DNA of 61,539 nucleotides, taken from positions 1 to 61,539 of the forward strand of contig NZ_LDJI01000030.1 in NCBI RefSeq assembly GCF_001431415.1, given 5' to 3'. The stretch's first letter is position 1. Each line of letters opens with the position of its first letter. The DNA is from Stenotrophomonas humi. GTDB taxonomy: Bacteria > Pseudomonadota > Gammaproteobacteria > Xanthomonadales > Xanthomonadaceae. The notes beneath the pieces are model-generated. The model was not told the origin of the DNA. It made no database searches and worked only from the letters and a program-made list of their open reading frames with translations. Positions 60,984 to 61,539 of this stretch are shown one piece after another. The translations under genes were made by a program, and so were the position numbers.

Positions 60984-61485
60984 GCCGCGCCTGGCACGGC
61001 GTGAGGATCTCGCGCTGCTGCCCGTGATCGAGCGGCGCGCGGGTGAGCGTCTGCGGGGGCACCGGGCATACACGGTGTTCGCCGCTTCACCGACGCCGAT
61101 GGCCGCGTTTGAGCAGGGCATGCTGCAGCAGTTGTTGTGGGTGGTTGAAAGTGATGCCGGCGACGTGGCCGGCTATCTGCTGGCGGGCGTACTGGATGAC
61201 GACTTCCACGTTCAACAGATGGATGTGCTGCCCGAACAGGGCCGCAGGGGACATGGGCGGGCGCTGTTGCGGCATGCACTGCGGCAGGCGGTCGAACGTG
61301 GGCATTGCCGTGCGGTACTGACGACGTTGAGCGATGTGCCATGGAATGCCGACTTCTACGCGGGCGAAGGCTTCCGTGTGTGGCCGCGTGATGCGTGGCG
61401 TACCGGCATGCACCGGGTGATGGCCGAAGAGGCGGCTGCGGGCTTCCCGATGGAGTTGCGCGTGGCGATGCTGCGCGAGCTTTGA
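60952..61485 (+). CDS. GNAT-family N-acetyltransferase
   Basis: A 177-residue acetyl-CoA-dependent acetyltransferase. The conserved core is VAGYLLAGVLDDDFHVQQMD followed by the acetyl-CoA loop PEQGRRGHGRALLRHALRQA and the C-terminal PWNADFYAGEGFRVW. The acceptor is unknown. ATG at 60952 lies inside glmU in another frame; the family typically begins near RLARREDLALLPVIERRAGE about 12 residues in, so a coupled start within glmU is plausible and no better start exists downstream. The gene is complete; only 54 bases of window remain, ending in a GGAGC/GCTCC repeat. Confidence 0.85.
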   Translation: MVGHGPSRKAEPRLARREDLALLPVIERRAGERLRGHRAYTVFAASPTPMAAFEQGMLQQLLWVVESDAGDVAGYLLAGVLDDDFHVQQMDVLPEQGRRGHGRALLRHALRQAVERGHCRAVLTTLSDVPWNADFYAGEGFRVWPRDAWRTGMHRVMAEEAAAGFPMELRVAMLREL

Positions 61486-61539
61486 ACAGCCGATGGCGGC
61501 AGCATTGTTGGCAAAGGCCGCAGCGGAGCATGGCTCCGC

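Overview
The window is a high-GC gammaproteobacterial chromosome segment, most probably from Stenotrophomonas (Xanthomonadaceae). This rests on an Ax21-family outer membrane protein gene, opgB and a Lpd with N-terminal lipoyl domains, many xanthomonad-type DUF genes, and at least seven short GTAG-headed palindromes that look like the SMAG/REP family of Stenotrophomonas. I cannot name the species. No tRNA, rRNA, CRISPR array, prophage or insertion sequence was seen; nearly everything is ordinary core chromosome.

Layout. 1-5 kb: small DUF genes, the flagellar stator pair motA-motB, msrB and a secreted Pro-rich protein. 5-8.1 kb: the D-alanine catabolic module, an Lrp-type regulator divergent from dadA-alr. 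8.1-13.9 kb: DUF3016, a PAS-PAS hybrid histidine kinase, DUF3247, and a tightly overlapping rsmC-rsuA-HAD operon. 14.2-17.5 kb: a copper module, copZ divergent from copA-cueR, with a 19-bp-spacer MerR-type promoter on each side. 17.7-30.3 kb: Ax21, small secreted and DUF genes, a lipocalin/FAD oxidoreductase pair, a large MscS-family channel, opgB, an ABC1/UbiB kinase and DUF808. 31.3-35.1 kb: aryl-type aldehyde and alcohol dehydrogenases followed by an AcoR-like regulator that lacks the AAA+ domain. 35.1-42.8 kb: yajQ, a DMT exporter, metNIQ, a NlpC/P60-like hydrolase, ompW and a UDG-superfamily glycosylase. 43.0-47.2 kb: aceF, an unknown secreted protein, and lpd with two tandem lipoyl domains. 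49.3-56.6 kb: the complete atpIBEFHAGDC operon. 56.7-59.5 kb: a glycan-modification operon whose last gene, a GT2 glycosyltransferase, is broken. 59.6-61.5 kb: glmU and an overlapping acetyltransferase gene.

No undescribed multi-gene defence or mobile system was found. The observations most worth a second look are smaller: the duplicated lipoyl domain in Lpd under evident purifying selection; perfect stem-loops at three intercistronic gaps of the atp operon; REP palindromes whose GTAG head supplies the stop codon of two genes; a GT2 pseudogene broken by a 4-base GGCC expansion; the back-to-back CueR-type promoters; an AAA+-less AcoR homologue; two Clp/CRP-like half-symmetric sites; and an unexplained perfect 14-bp inverted repeat upstream of the atp promoter.
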